A stretch of DNA of 64,000 nt from Mycolicibacterium aurum (lineage in GTDB: Bacteria; Actinomycetota; Actinomycetes; Mycobacteriales; Mycobacteriaceae). The notes beneath the pieces are model-generated. The model saw only the letters and a list, made by a program, of their open reading frames with translations, was not told the DNA's origin and ran no database searches. How positions within the stretch are numbered: the first letter of the stretch is position 1; each line of letters begins with the position of its first letter. The DNA lies in NCBI GenBank assembly GCA_900078775.1, contig LT549889.1, positions 2,294,001-2,358,000 of the forward strand. The letters are read 5' to 3'. Position numbers and translations under genes: made by a program. Of this stretch, positions 42,678-51,171 are shown piece by piece.

Positions 42678-42683
42678 GGCCCC
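42604..42683 (-). repeat. 27-base tandem repeat at the start of the permease gene
   Basis: Copies at 42604-42630 and 42631-42657 are identical except for the last base. A third copy from 42658 has lost one A (CGCACGG versus CGCAACGG). Each full copy encodes nine residues with an RRVPAA core. Copy number may vary between strains and would change the basic N-terminal tail. Confidence 0.7.
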
Positions 42684-42697
42684 GGTCAGGGCCGGGA

Positions 42698-43666
42698 TCA
42701 GCTTGCCGGCTGCTGGGCGAACGTCGGATCGATCAGCGTCTCCAGCGCCTGCGTCCCGGCCTGCTCGGACTTGATGTCCCCGTCGGCCACCGCGATCGGC
42801 AGGATCACCGTCAGCACGTCGATCTGGGCCTGCCCCGGCGTCGGGTCCACCTGCAGGTCCGTGCGCTCCAGCACTTCCCTCGCCACGCTCGGCGTGATCT
42901 TCGCTTCGGCTGCCAGCAGCTCCGTCAACTCGTTCGGGTGCGCGATAGCCCATGCGCGGGCCTCCTCATAGGCGTCGACAACGGACTGCACTGCTTCGGG
43001 ATTGTCGGCGATGAACCCCTCGCGGGCGTTCAGCGTGCCGTAGCTGTTGAAATCGGGATTACGGAACAGCAGTCGCGAACCGGACTCCTGCACGGTCTGG
43101 GCGATGAACGGGTCCAGCCCGGACCAGGCGTCGACGTCACCGCGTTCCAGCGCGGTCTTGCCGTCGGCGTGCTGCAGGTTGACGATCTCGACGTCACTGC
43201 GGGACAGCCCGTTCGCCTTCAGCGCCTGCAACAGGAAGTAGTAGGGGTCGGTGCCCTTGGTGACGGCGATCTTCTTGCCGCGCAGCCCGGCGACGTCGGT
43301 GACCGGGGAATCCTTGCCGACCACCAGCGCCGCCCATTCCGGCTTGCTGTAGATGTCCACCACCTTGATCGGGGTGCCGTTGGCGCGGGCCACCAGGGCC
43401 GCCGCACCGGCGGTCGAACCAAGGTCCAGGGCGCCCGCCCGCAGCGCCTCGTTGGCCTTGTTGCTGCCCGCCGACAGCACCCAGGTGACGTCGTATCCCT
43501 TGTTCTCCAACAGTTTCTGGTCGCGGATGACCAGGCTCAGCGGGTTGTAGTAGGCGTAGTCGAGCTTCACGCTCTTCGCGGTGTCCGCACCGTCGTCGGA
43601 ACCGCACGCCGCGGCCGTCCAGGCCAGAGCGGCGATCATCAGGGCTATCAGCCCGCGTGCCTTCAT
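42698..43666 (-). CDS. ssuA: SsuA-like ABC substrate-binding lipoprotein
   Basis: This 322-residue lipoprotein has a signal peptide ending in a lipobox (TAAACGS, lipidated Cys21). It is a periplasmic-binding-type protein of the aliphatic sulfonate/taurine family (NKANEALRAGALDLGSTAGA, GLRGKKIAVTKGTDPYYFLL). It would capture a sulfonate or similar small anion outside the membrane. The start overlaps the stop of the ATPase gene. No SsuD-type monooxygenase is adjacent. Confidence 0.88.
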   Translation of the reverse strand: MKARGLIALMIAALAWTAAACGSDDGADTAKSVKLDYAYYNPLSLVIRDQKLLENKGYDVTWVLSAGSNKANEALRAGALDLGSTAGAAALVARANGTPIKVVDIYSKPEWAALVVGKDSPVTDVAGLRGKKIAVTKGTDPYYFLLQALKANGLSRSDVEIVNLQHADGKTALERGDVDAWSGLDPFIAQTVQESGSRLLFRNPDFNSYGTLNAREGFIADNPEAVQSVVDAYEEARAWAIAHPNELTELLAAEAKITPSVAREVLERTDLQVDPTPGQAQIDVLTVILPIAVADGDIKSEQAGTQALETLIDPTFAQQPAS

Positions 43667-44475
43667 GCCGAGATTTCCTTCCGAGGTGGGTTTGTCGGAT
43701 CGCCGGCCTGTCGGCGCGGCATCCCGAGTTCGTCGAGCAGAGTGATGCGCAGGGCCGCCAGCTCCGGATCGGAGCGATCGCGCGGCTTGTCCACCGACAC
43801 GTGGTGTGTCGCAGCGATTCCGGCGACCCCAGACTCGTCGGCGCGCAGGATCAGCACCCGGTCGGCCAGGATCAGGGCCTCATCGACATCGTGGGTGACC
43901 AGCAGGGTGGTGATACCCGCCCGCTGCTGCACCTCGTCGAGGAGGTCCTGCATCCGCAGCCGGGTCAGGGCGTCCAGGGCGGCCAACGGTTCGTCGAGCA
44001 GCAGCACACCTGGGCTGCGCGCGAGTGCGCGGGCCAGCCCGGCGCGCTGGGCCATCCCACCGGAGACCTGCCGCGGGCGGTGGTCGGCGAAACCCGTGAG
44101 CCCGACAACCCCCAGCCAGTGCGCCACCAGTTCTGCGCCTGCACCGCGCGAGGTGCCCGCGGGCAGTCCGTAGGCGACATTGGCGGCCAACGTCCGCCAC
44201 GGCAGCAGACGGGGCTCCTGGAACACGACCGCGCACCGAGGGTCGATGCCGCGCACCGGTTTTCCGTTGATGTCGATCTGTCCGGAGGTGGGCTCGTCGA
44301 GGCCGGCGATCAGGCGGAGCAGGGTGGATTTGCCGCTGCCGGAGGCGCCGAGGAAGGCGACGACCTCACCGGGGGCGATCTCGATGTCGATGCCGTGCAG
44401 GACGGTGCGCGCGCCGAATACCTTGCCGACACCGCGCAGGGACACGCCCGCGGGCGTCGGGCTGTTCGACGTCAC
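43663..44475 (-). CDS. ssuB: SsuB-like ABC ATPase
   Basis: This 270-residue ATPase has Walker A GASGSGKST, Q-loop VVFQEPRLLPWRTL, signature VSGGMAQR and Walker B VLLLDEPLAALD. The sequence VVFQEPRLLPW is typical of nitrate/sulfonate importers. The GTG start is 54 bases after the TetR gene on the same strand, so the regulator could be cotranscribed with the importer. The gene order is ATPase, binding protein, permease. Confidence 0.9.
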   Translation of the reverse strand: MTSNSPTPAGVSLRGVGKVFGARTVLHGIDIEIAPGEVVAFLGASGSGKSTLLRLIAGLDEPTSGQIDINGKPVRGIDPRCAVVFQEPRLLPWRTLAANVAYGLPAGTSRGAGAELVAHWLGVVGLTGFADHRPRQVSGGMAQRAGLARALARSPGVLLLDEPLAALDALTRLRMQDLLDEVQQRAGITTLLVTHDVDEALILADRVLILRADESGVAGIAATHHVSVDKPRDRSDPELAALRITLLDELGMPRRQAGDPTNPPRKEISA

Positions 44476-44529
44476 TGCTGCAATCTAGAAGCGTCTGCGA
44501 CACCCGCCCAGGGTTGAAAGCAGCGTGAT

Positions 44530-45183
44530 TCAAACCTCTGCGGAGCGCCGTCTGCGGCGTTCGGTCACCTCGGTGAACTGCGTCCGCAGTCCGTCGACGA
44601 ACGCGGTGAGCGCAAGTTCGAAACTGGCCGAGTCGATCTCGGAGGCCTTGCTGCGCAGCAGGTGCGCCTGACCCATGTGCGGATACTTGCCCCGGTACGC
44701 CTCGGCGTCGTCGACCAGGCTCCGGGAGAACGAGCCGAAGGTGGAACCCAGCACCAGCGAGCGGGTGGCCTCACCGATCAGCGTCGACTCCCGCGGTGGC
44801 CAGCCGGCCCGCATCAGCCCGCCGTGCACGCCGTCGGCGATGCGCAGTCCCTCCTCGCGCTGGCCCGGACCGCTGGCCAAGAACGGCACCAGGTTCGGAT
44901 GCGACACCAGGGCGGCGCGATAGGACCGCGCCCACTTGGCCAGCGCGTCGGGCCAGTCCTCGTCGGCGTCGAAGGCCGAGATGTCCACCGCGGAGATGAT
45001 CTGACTCGCGACGTCGTCGAGGACGTCGTCCTTGGTCGGATAGTGCTTGTACAGCGAGGCCGCCTGGACGCCGAGTTCGGCGGCGAGTCGGCGCATGGAC
45101 AGCTCGCCCAGCCCACCGCGATCGATGATCATCAACGCCGCGTCGCGGATGCGTTCACGGCTGAGCACACGTGGTCTGCCCAC
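44530..45183 (-). CDS. TetR-family regulator divergent from an acyl-CoA dehydrogenase
   Basis: This 217-residue regulator has an N-terminal TetR helix-turn-helix (about 10-55: RIRDAALMIIDRGGLGELSM, RRLAAELGVQAASLYKHYPT). It has a long C-terminal domain of the TetR_C type found in actinobacterial lipid and steroid regulators. The GTG at 45183 was chosen because GAAGGG lies 7 bases upstream and MGRPRVLSRE is a standard opening; an ATG at 45252 would run through the operator. Two operator-like sites lie between it and the divergent dehydrogenase. Confidence 0.88.
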   Translation of the reverse strand: MGRPRVLSRERIRDAALMIIDRGGLGELSMRRLAAELGVQAASLYKHYPTKDDVLDDVASQIISAVDISAFDADEDWPDALAKWARSYRAALVSHPNLVPFLASGPGQREEGLRIADGVHGGLMRAGWPPRESTLIGEATRSLVLGSTFGSFSRSLVDDAEAYRGKYPHMGQAHLLRSKASEIDSASFELALTAFVDGLRTQFTEVTERRRRRSAEV

Positions 45184-45206
45184 CTCGGATCCCTTCCCCG
45201 ACCTTG

Positions 45207-45264
45207 CCTTAGTGAACGACGTTAGCTTATAGTGCGGGTCAATAGCTAACACCGTTCACTTAGG
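45207..45264. promoter_or_regulatory. Large inverted repeat carrying two AAC-N3-GTT operator sites and a -10 element
   Basis: The arms at 45207-45230 and 45241-45264 are a near-perfect inverted repeat of 24 bases with few mismatches. Each arm contains a site with AAC-N3-GTT core: GTGAACGACGTTAGC on the left and GCTAACACCGTTCAC on the right. A -10 element TATAGT (45228-45233) for the dehydrogenase lies at the inner edge of the left arm, with TTGCCT 18 bases upstream, so a TetR bound here would block transcription both ways. Confidence 0.65.
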
Positions 45265-45274
45265 AGATGCACTG

Positions 45275-46432
45275 ATGCAGAGGAACGTCTACACCGAGGA
45301 GCATGAGGACTTCCGGGCGATGATCCGCGCGTTCATCGAGTCCGAGGTCGTCCCGGTGCACGACGAGTGGTTCGAGTCCGGGATCACCCCCCGCGACTTC
45401 TACTACAAGCTCGGTGAACTCGGCCTGTTCGGTATCGAGATCCCCACCGAATACGGCGGATCGGGCATCGACTCCTACAAGTTCCAGGCCGTCATCACCG
45501 AGGAGACCTCGCGCGCGGCGGTGTCCTTCGGCGGCTCCAGCGTGCACATCGGACTGTGCCTGCCCTACCTGAAGCAGCTGGCCACCGAGGAGCAGAAGCA
45601 GCGCTGGTTCCCCGGCATGATCACCGGCGAGATCATGTTCGCCATCGCCATGACCGAGCCGGGCACCGGCTCCGACCTGGCCGGCATGCGCACCACCGCC
45701 AAGCTCTCCGAGGACGGCACGCACTACGTCCTCAACGGGTCGAAGACCTTCATCACCGGTGGCGTGCACGCCGACCGGGTCATCGTCTGCGCCCGCACGG
45801 CCGCCCCGCGTGAGGACGACCGCCGCTTCGGTATCTCGCTGCTGGTGGTCGACACCAAGTCCGAGGGCTACTCGGTGGGCCGCAAGCTGGACAAGATGGG
45901 CCTGCGCACCTCCGACACCGCCGAGCTGAGCTTCTCCGATGTGCAGGTGCCGGTCGAGGATCTGCTCGGCGAGGCGCACATGGGCTTCTCCTACCTGGGC
46001 CAGAACCTGCCCCGGGAGCGGCTGGCCATCGCCGTCGGCGCCTACGCCCAGGCCAAGGCCGCCGTCGATTTCGCCGCGCAGTACACCAAGGACCGCACCG
46101 TGTTCGGCAAGCCGGTCGCCGCGTTCCAGAACACCAAGTTCGAACTGGCCGCGTGCAAGGCCGACGTCGACGCCATGGAGGCCGTGGTCGACCGCGCCAT
46201 GGACGCCCATGACATCGACGAGCTGACCCCGGCCGACGCCGCCTCGGCGAAGCTGTTCTGCACCGAACTGGCCTCCCGGGTGATCGACCGCTGCCTGCAG
46301 CTGCACGGCGGCTACGGCTACATCAACGAGTACCCGATCGCCCGCCTGTACGCCGACAGCCGCGTCCAGCGCATCTACGGCGGCACCAGCGAGGTCATGA
46401 AGATGATCATCGCCAAGGACATGGGCCTGTAA
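45275..46432 (+). CDS. Acyl-CoA dehydrogenase, long-chain type (FadE)
   Basis: This 385-residue flavoenzyme oxidises acyl-CoA thioesters in beta-oxidation or a related pathway. The FAD-binding block AIAMTEPGTGSDLAGM and the C-terminal YGGTSEVMK motif are present. The Glu used as base in medium-chain enzymes is Gly here. Glu248 in LPRERLAIA is at the position used by long-chain and isovaleryl-type enzymes. AGGAG lies 9 bases before the ATG. It is divergently controlled by the TetR gene at 44530. The exact FadE number is not assignable. Confidence 0.92.
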   Translation: MQRNVYTEEHEDFRAMIRAFIESEVVPVHDEWFESGITPRDFYYKLGELGLFGIEIPTEYGGSGIDSYKFQAVITEETSRAAVSFGGSSVHIGLCLPYLKQLATEEQKQRWFPGMITGEIMFAIAMTEPGTGSDLAGMRTTAKLSEDGTHYVLNGSKTFITGGVHADRVIVCARTAAPREDDRRFGISLLVVDTKSEGYSVGRKLDKMGLRTSDTAELSFSDVQVPVEDLLGEAHMGFSYLGQNLPRERLAIAVGAYAQAKAAVDFAAQYTKDRTVFGKPVAAFQNTKFELAACKADVDAMEAVVDRAMDAHDIDELTPADAASAKLFCTELASRVIDRCLQLHGGYGYINEYPIARLYADSRVQRIYGGTSEVMKMIIAKDMGL

Positions 46433-46450
46433 GCCCACGCCACAACGCGA

Positions 46451-46720
46451 TCAGGCCCTGCCGTTGCGCTCCCGGTGCTTGCACCCGGGCCAACAGCAGG
46501 GCCTTCGCTTTCCATCTTCGAGTTCCTCCTGGGTGCGCCGGATGCGGCGCTGTCGGGTGGCGTCCTGCTTGGCGTCCTCGACCCAGCAGATGAACTCGTT
46601 GCGCGCCAGCGGCGTGATGTCCTGCCACGCCGCCAGCGCGGTGTCGTTGGCGAGCAGCGCGGCCCGCAGGTCGGTGGGCATCTCGTGCACCACCCCGCCG
46701 GGTATGCGCTGACTCGTCAC
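46451..46720 (-). CDS. Small YdeI/OmpD-associated-like protein
   Basis: This 89-residue soluble basic protein contains NEFICWVEDAKQDATRQRRI followed by RRTQEELEDGKRRPCCWPGC. This is the conserved end of YdeI/OmpD-associated proteins, here as a stand-alone short form with three cysteines close together (CCWPGC). Its role is not known. It converges on the acyl-CoA dehydrogenase gene and ends 18 bases away. Confidence 0.78.
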   Translation of the reverse strand: MTSQRIPGGVVHEMPTDLRAALLANDTALAAWQDITPLARNEFICWVEDAKQDATRQRRIRRTQEELEDGKRRPCCWPGCKHRERNGRA

Positions 46721-46729
46721 GACCAGAGG

Positions 46730-49113
46730 CTACCTACCGAACCCGGCGTTGCGCAGCGCATCGGCCATCGAACCGCTCGGGGCCGACTCCCGGCGCCCGG
46801 AGTTCTTGCCGCGGTTGGTGTTCCGCTGCTGACCCGCAGCGCGCTGTTGATTGCCGCCGCCCTGGTTTCGGTTCTGGTTGCCCGCCGGCTTGCCGGGCCG
46901 CTTGTCGCCGCCGCGCGCCGGTTCGTCGTTCAACCGCAGGGACAGCCCGATCCGCTGCCGGTCCACGTCGACGTCGACGACCTTGACCTTGACCACCTGA
47001 CCGGACTTCACCACCTCGTGCGGGTCGGAGACGAACCGGTCCGACATCGCCGACACGTGTACCAGGCCGTCCTGATGCACACCCACATCGACGAACGCCC
47101 CGAACGCGGCGACGTTGGTGACCACACCCTCGAGCACCATGCCCGGCTTGAGGTCGGCAACCTTCTCCACACCGGCGGCGAACGTCGCGGTGGAGAACGC
47201 CGGGCGCGGGTCGCGGCCCGGCTTCTCCAGCTCGGCGAGGATGTCGGTGACGGTCGGGATGCCGAACCGCTCATCGGCCACCTCGGCGGGTTTGATCGAC
47301 CGCAGCGTGCGCTCGTTGCCGATCAACTCGGCCAGCGTCACGTTGGCGCGGTCCAGGATGCGCCGCACCACCGGATAGGCCTCCGGGTGCACCCCGGAGG
47401 CATCCAGCGGGTCGTCACCCTCGCGGATCCGCAGGAAGCCGGCGCACTGCTCGAATGCCTTGGGGCCCAAGCGCGGAACCTTCAGCAGCGCGCTGCGGTT
47501 GCGGAACGGTCCGGTGTTCTCCCGGTGCGCGACGATGGCCTCGGCCAGCGACTCGGTCACCCCGGACACCCGGGCCAGCAGCGGCACCGAGGCGGTGTTG
47601 AGGTCCACACCGACGGCGTTCACCGCGTCCTCGACGACGGCGTTCAGGCTGCGGTCCAGCTTGCCCGGGGTCACGTCGTGCTGGTACTGGCCGACCCCGA
47701 TCGACTTCGGCTCGATCTTGACCAGCTCGGCCAGCGGGTCCTGCAGCCGGCGCGCGATGGACACCGCACCGCGCAGCGTCACGTCCAGTTGCGGCAGTTC
47801 GTGCGCGGCGTAGGCCGAGGCCGAGTACACCGAGGCACCGGCCTCGCTGACCATCGCCTTGACCGGCGGCTTGGCCCCGGCCTTGGCGATGTCGGCGATG
47901 AGTTCGGCGGCCAGCGCATCGGTCTCGCGGGATGCGGTGCCGTTGCCGACGGCGATCAGGTCCACCCCGTTCCGGGCCACCAGCGCGGCCAGCGTGGCCT
48001 TGGCGGTGTCCCACTGCTTCTGCGGCTGGTGCGGGAAGATCGCGCAGGTGTCGACCACCTTGCCGGTGCCGTCGACCACGGCCACCTTGACCCCGGTCCG
48101 GAAACCCGGGTCGAGGCCCAGGGTGGTGCGGGTGCCCGCGGGTGCGGCCAGCAGCAGATCCTTGAGGTTGCGGGCGAACACCGCGACGGCGTCCTCCTCG
48201 GCGCGCTGACGCAGCCGGATGCGGGCGTCGACGGCGGCCGAGATCATCAGCTTGGTGCGCCAGGCCAGCCGCACGGTGGTGGCCAGCCAGCTGGTGGCCG
48301 CCCCGGCGCGGTCAGGTCGATGCCCAGGCTCTGCGCGATCCGGGCCTGGTAGAGCGCGTCGTCACCGCCGTCGAAGTTCAGCGCGAGGATCTGCTCCTTC
48401 TCCCCGCGCATCACCGCGAGCACCCGGTGCGACGGCATCTTCTCCAGCGGCTCGGAGAACTCGAAGTAGTCCCGGAACTTCTGTCCCGCTGGACTTTTGG
48501 CGGCCTCCTCGGACCACGGCGAGGTCTTGAGGGTGCCGTCGTTCCAGAAGGTGGTGCGCACCTCGCCGACCAGTTCGGCGTCCTCGGCGGCACGCTCGAT
48601 GAGGATGTGCCGGGCGCCGTCGAGGGCGGCCGCGGCGTCGGCGACCTCCTCGGTGAGGAAGTCCGCGGCGGCCTCGTCGGGGACCAGCGTCGGGTCGGCG
48701 AGCAGCCGGTCGGCCAGCGGTTCCAGGCCGGCCTCGCGGGCGATCTGCGCCTTGGTGCGCCGCTTGGGCTTGTAGGGCAGGTAGATGTCCTCGATGCGGG
48801 CCTTGGTGTCGGCGGCCAGCAGCGCGGTGCGCAGTTCGTCGGTGAGCTTGCCCTGCTCCTCGATGGAGGCCAGTACCGCCTCCCGGCGCTGATCCATCTC
48901 GCGCAGGTAGGCCAGCCGTTCCTCGAGTTGGCGCAGCTGCCCGTCGTCCAGGCTGCCGGTCACCTCTTTGCGGTAGCGGGCGATGAAGGGCACCGTCGAG
49001 CCCTCGTCGAGCAGATGTACAGCAGCGGCCACCTGGCCTTCCGCAACGCTCAGTTCCTCAGCGAGACGGGCATTTACAGATTTGATGATCCCCACGGGTG
49101 CGCTCGATGTCAC
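46730..49113 (-). pseudogene. tex: Tex-family transcription accessory protein, frameshifted
   Basis: Tex is an RNA-binding protein tied to transcription. The first part (from 49113) holds the Tex N domain (EGSTVPFIARYRKEVTGSLD, YLPYKPKRRTKAQIAREAGL). The rest, in another frame, holds the YqgF-like domain ([19 protein letters not shown]), helix-hairpin-helix motifs and a C-terminal S1 domain ([20 protein letters not shown]). One extra base in the run at 48301-48304 gives [20 protein letters not shown] and an uninterrupted product of about 795 residues. TAGGGT lies 6 bases before the GTG start. I judge this a sequencing error. Confidence 0.87.
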
Positions 49114-49122
49114 CCCGAGACC

Positions 49123-50439
49123 CTACCGAACCGCGGCGACAGATCCCGCGCAGGCACGGGCACCCAGCGTCGCCACCAGGAACGCAGCCAGCGGGATCCA
49201 GCCGTCCGCCCCGGCCAGGCCGTTGTCGGCGACCAGCAGCATCGCCGCCCCGGCGGCCCACACCAGCACCCCGGCCAGCACCGCGCGGGCTCCGGTGCCG
49301 CCGACCGGGTCGTCCCACCACGGCAGCCGGAGGTGTTCCAGCGGGGAGAGCAGCAGGAAGGTCGCCGTCATCACCACCGCGAACACCGCGGCCCGCAGCG
49401 CCAGCAGCGCCCAGAAGTCCGGGGCGTGCACATCCCAGGCGTCCAGGCCCACGGCGTTCAGGCTGAACGCGGCGACCGCGATGGCCGGGATGTGCCACAG
49501 GTACAGCGTCATCGCTCCCCCGTTGCCGACCGCGACGAAGTACCAGACCCGGGGCCGTTCGGCCAGCCGCTGGACGTGGCCGGCGACGGCGACGAACACG
49601 CACGGCATCCACACGCAGTGCAGCGCGAGCAGCAGCGTCGGCGGCGCCACGTTGGACACCCCGTCGCTGCTGCCGGTGGTGACCAGCGAGACCTCGTAGA
49701 ACCCGGCCACGGCGAGCAGCACCTGCGCGGTCAGCGCCGCGGCCGCGACCAGCAGCGCGGTCGGCGGGCGCAGCAGACCGCGGGCGTAGGCGACCCCGAT
49801 GACCACCGGGATGAGCCAGACGATGACGAAGTTGGCCACCCCGGCCTCGGGCGATCCGACCGCGAACCGGATCTGGTCGATGCCGGCCGCGGCGGCCAGC
49901 AGCAGGGCCAGCACCCCGGCGGTCGGGCCCGCGCCGCGCAGCCGGGTCAGGGCCGGGACGAACGCGATCACCATCAGGTACACGCCCAGGAACCAGAGCA
50001 GCGCGACGCACTCGCGGCCGAGCCGGTCGGCGGAGTCCGCGCCCAGGGTCAGCCGGGCGACCAGCAGCGCCACCGACCAGAAGCCCAGGTACCAGAACAC
50101 CGGCCGGCACAGCCGCTGGGCCCGACCGACCAGCCAGCTGCCCCAGGACTTGCCGTGCGCGGACCCCTGCGGGTGCCAGCCGTAGGCACCGGCCGCGCCG
50201 CCGGCGAAGAAGAACAGCGGCATCACCTGCACGACCCAGGTGATCGGGGTGAGCTGCGGGAGCTCGCCGAGGATGTTGCCGATCCGCAGGCCGCGGTCGT
50301 CGATGGTGGCCAGCAGCAGCGCGCAGTGCCCGAACATCACCACGACCAGGGCGGACAGTCTCGCCACGTCGATGGCGCGGTCGCGTCCCGGATCGGTGTT
50401 CGCGACGGTGGCCGGCGCGGGGAACAGATTGGCGAGCAT
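49123..50439 (-). CDS. Membrane acyltransferase 3 family protein
   Basis: This 438-residue protein has about ten hydrophobic segments and acyltransferase-3 features: RDRAIDVARLSALVVVMFGH near the N terminus and PLFFFAGGAAGAYGW. These proteins transfer acyl groups to extracytoplasmic sugars or lipids. The ATG at 50439 was chosen; a GTG six codons upstream is an equal alternative, and neither has a ribosome site. It ends 10 bases upstream of the tex start. Confidence 0.8.
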   Translation of the reverse strand: MLANLFPAPATVANTDPGRDRAIDVARLSALVVVMFGHCALLLATIDDRGLRIGNILGELPQLTPITWVVQVMPLFFFAGGAAGAYGWHPQGSAHGKSWGSWLVGRAQRLCRPVFWYLGFWSVALLVARLTLGADSADRLGRECVALLWFLGVYLMVIAFVPALTRLRGAGPTAGVLALLLAAAAGIDQIRFAVGSPEAGVANFVIVWLIPVVIGVAYARGLLRPPTALLVAAAALTAQVLLAVAGFYEVSLVTTGSSDGVSNVAPPTLLLALHCVWMPCVFVAVAGHVQRLAERPRVWYFVAVGNGGAMTLYLWHIPAIAVAAFSLNAVGLDAWDVHAPDFWALLALRAAVFAVVMTATFLLLSPLEHLRLPWWDDPVGGTGARAVLAGVLVWAAGAAMLLVADNGLAGADGWIPLAAFLVATLGARACAGSVAAVR

Positions 50440-50493
50440 GCGTACAGCGTGCCGCACCGGGCGCCGGGCCGGGATGAGTAGGACTACCCGTGT

Positions 50494-51135
50494 TCACGCG
50501 GTGTTGTCGGCCAGCGCCTCGATGCGCTCCAGCGCGTCCTCGGCCGCCGCGGCCACCTCGATCCCACCGGCGGGCCCGCAGCTGGTCATCTCGATGGCCG
50601 CGTTGTGCGCCGCGACGAACAGGTTGTCGCAGTTCCAGTCCGCGGCCCGCAGCGACCACAGCACCGCGCCCGCCGGGGCGGGCTGCGGCGCGGACTCCAC
50701 CGCGAAGGTGTAGGTGCGGCCGTACATGGTGGTGACGGTGACCGGGGTGTCCGCGCAGTCCTCCAGGACGCCGCGCGCCGCGGCGAGCGCCTCCTCGGCC
50801 GAGTAGTCCGACGGGTACACCGCCACCATCTCCTCCACCACCACCTCGAACCCGCCGGCGGTGGTGGGCCAGTGCCCACCGTCCTCGGCTTCCGGGTCAT
50901 GGTCGGTCAGGAACGGCGGGTCCACCTCCCGAGCCACCCCGGCGCACCGTTCGGGTTCGACGGTGGCGAACAGGTTGCCGTCCTTGTTGAAGATGTCCGG
51001 GCTGAGCAGATCGCCGACCTGCAGCACCGACACCGGCCCGATCGGCGGCGCGGGCTGCGCGCGTGGAGCATCCACGGTGCGGGTGCACCCCACGACGAGC
51101 AGCGCGAGCGCCGTCACCGCCAACCGATTCGCCAC
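50494..51135 (-). CDS. Lipoprotein with PknH-like extracellular sensor domain
   Basis: This 213-residue lipoprotein has a signal peptide ending in the lipobox VVGCTRT. The mature part has the PknH-type sensor pattern with paired cysteines (RCAGVA, DCADT, WNCDN, TSCGP) and the AHNAAIEM segment. Its role is unknown; related lipoproteins may bind envelope ligands. I chose the GTG at 51135 because TAAACT (51143-51148) lies 7 bases before it; a GTG at 51162 would give a signal peptide with an unusual front. Confidence 0.8.
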   Translation of the reverse strand: MANRLAVTALALLVVGCTRTVDAPRAQPAPPIGPVSVLQVGDLLSPDIFNKDGNLFATVEPERCAGVAREVDPPFLTDHDPEAEDGGHWPTTAGGFEVVVEEMVAVYPSDYSAEEALAAARGVLEDCADTPVTVTTMYGRTYTFAVESAPQPAPAGAVLWSLRAADWNCDNLFVAAHNAAIEMTSCGPAGGIEVAAAAEDALERIEALADNTA

Positions 51136-51171
51136 GTCGGCAAGTTTAGGGACTGCCGCCACGGGTCTCGC

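Noticed and set aside
48298..48310. Programmed frameshifting in tex
   Set aside because: No slippery heptamer or downstream structure stands out, tex is not known to use it, and the same one-base defect occurs in four other loci.
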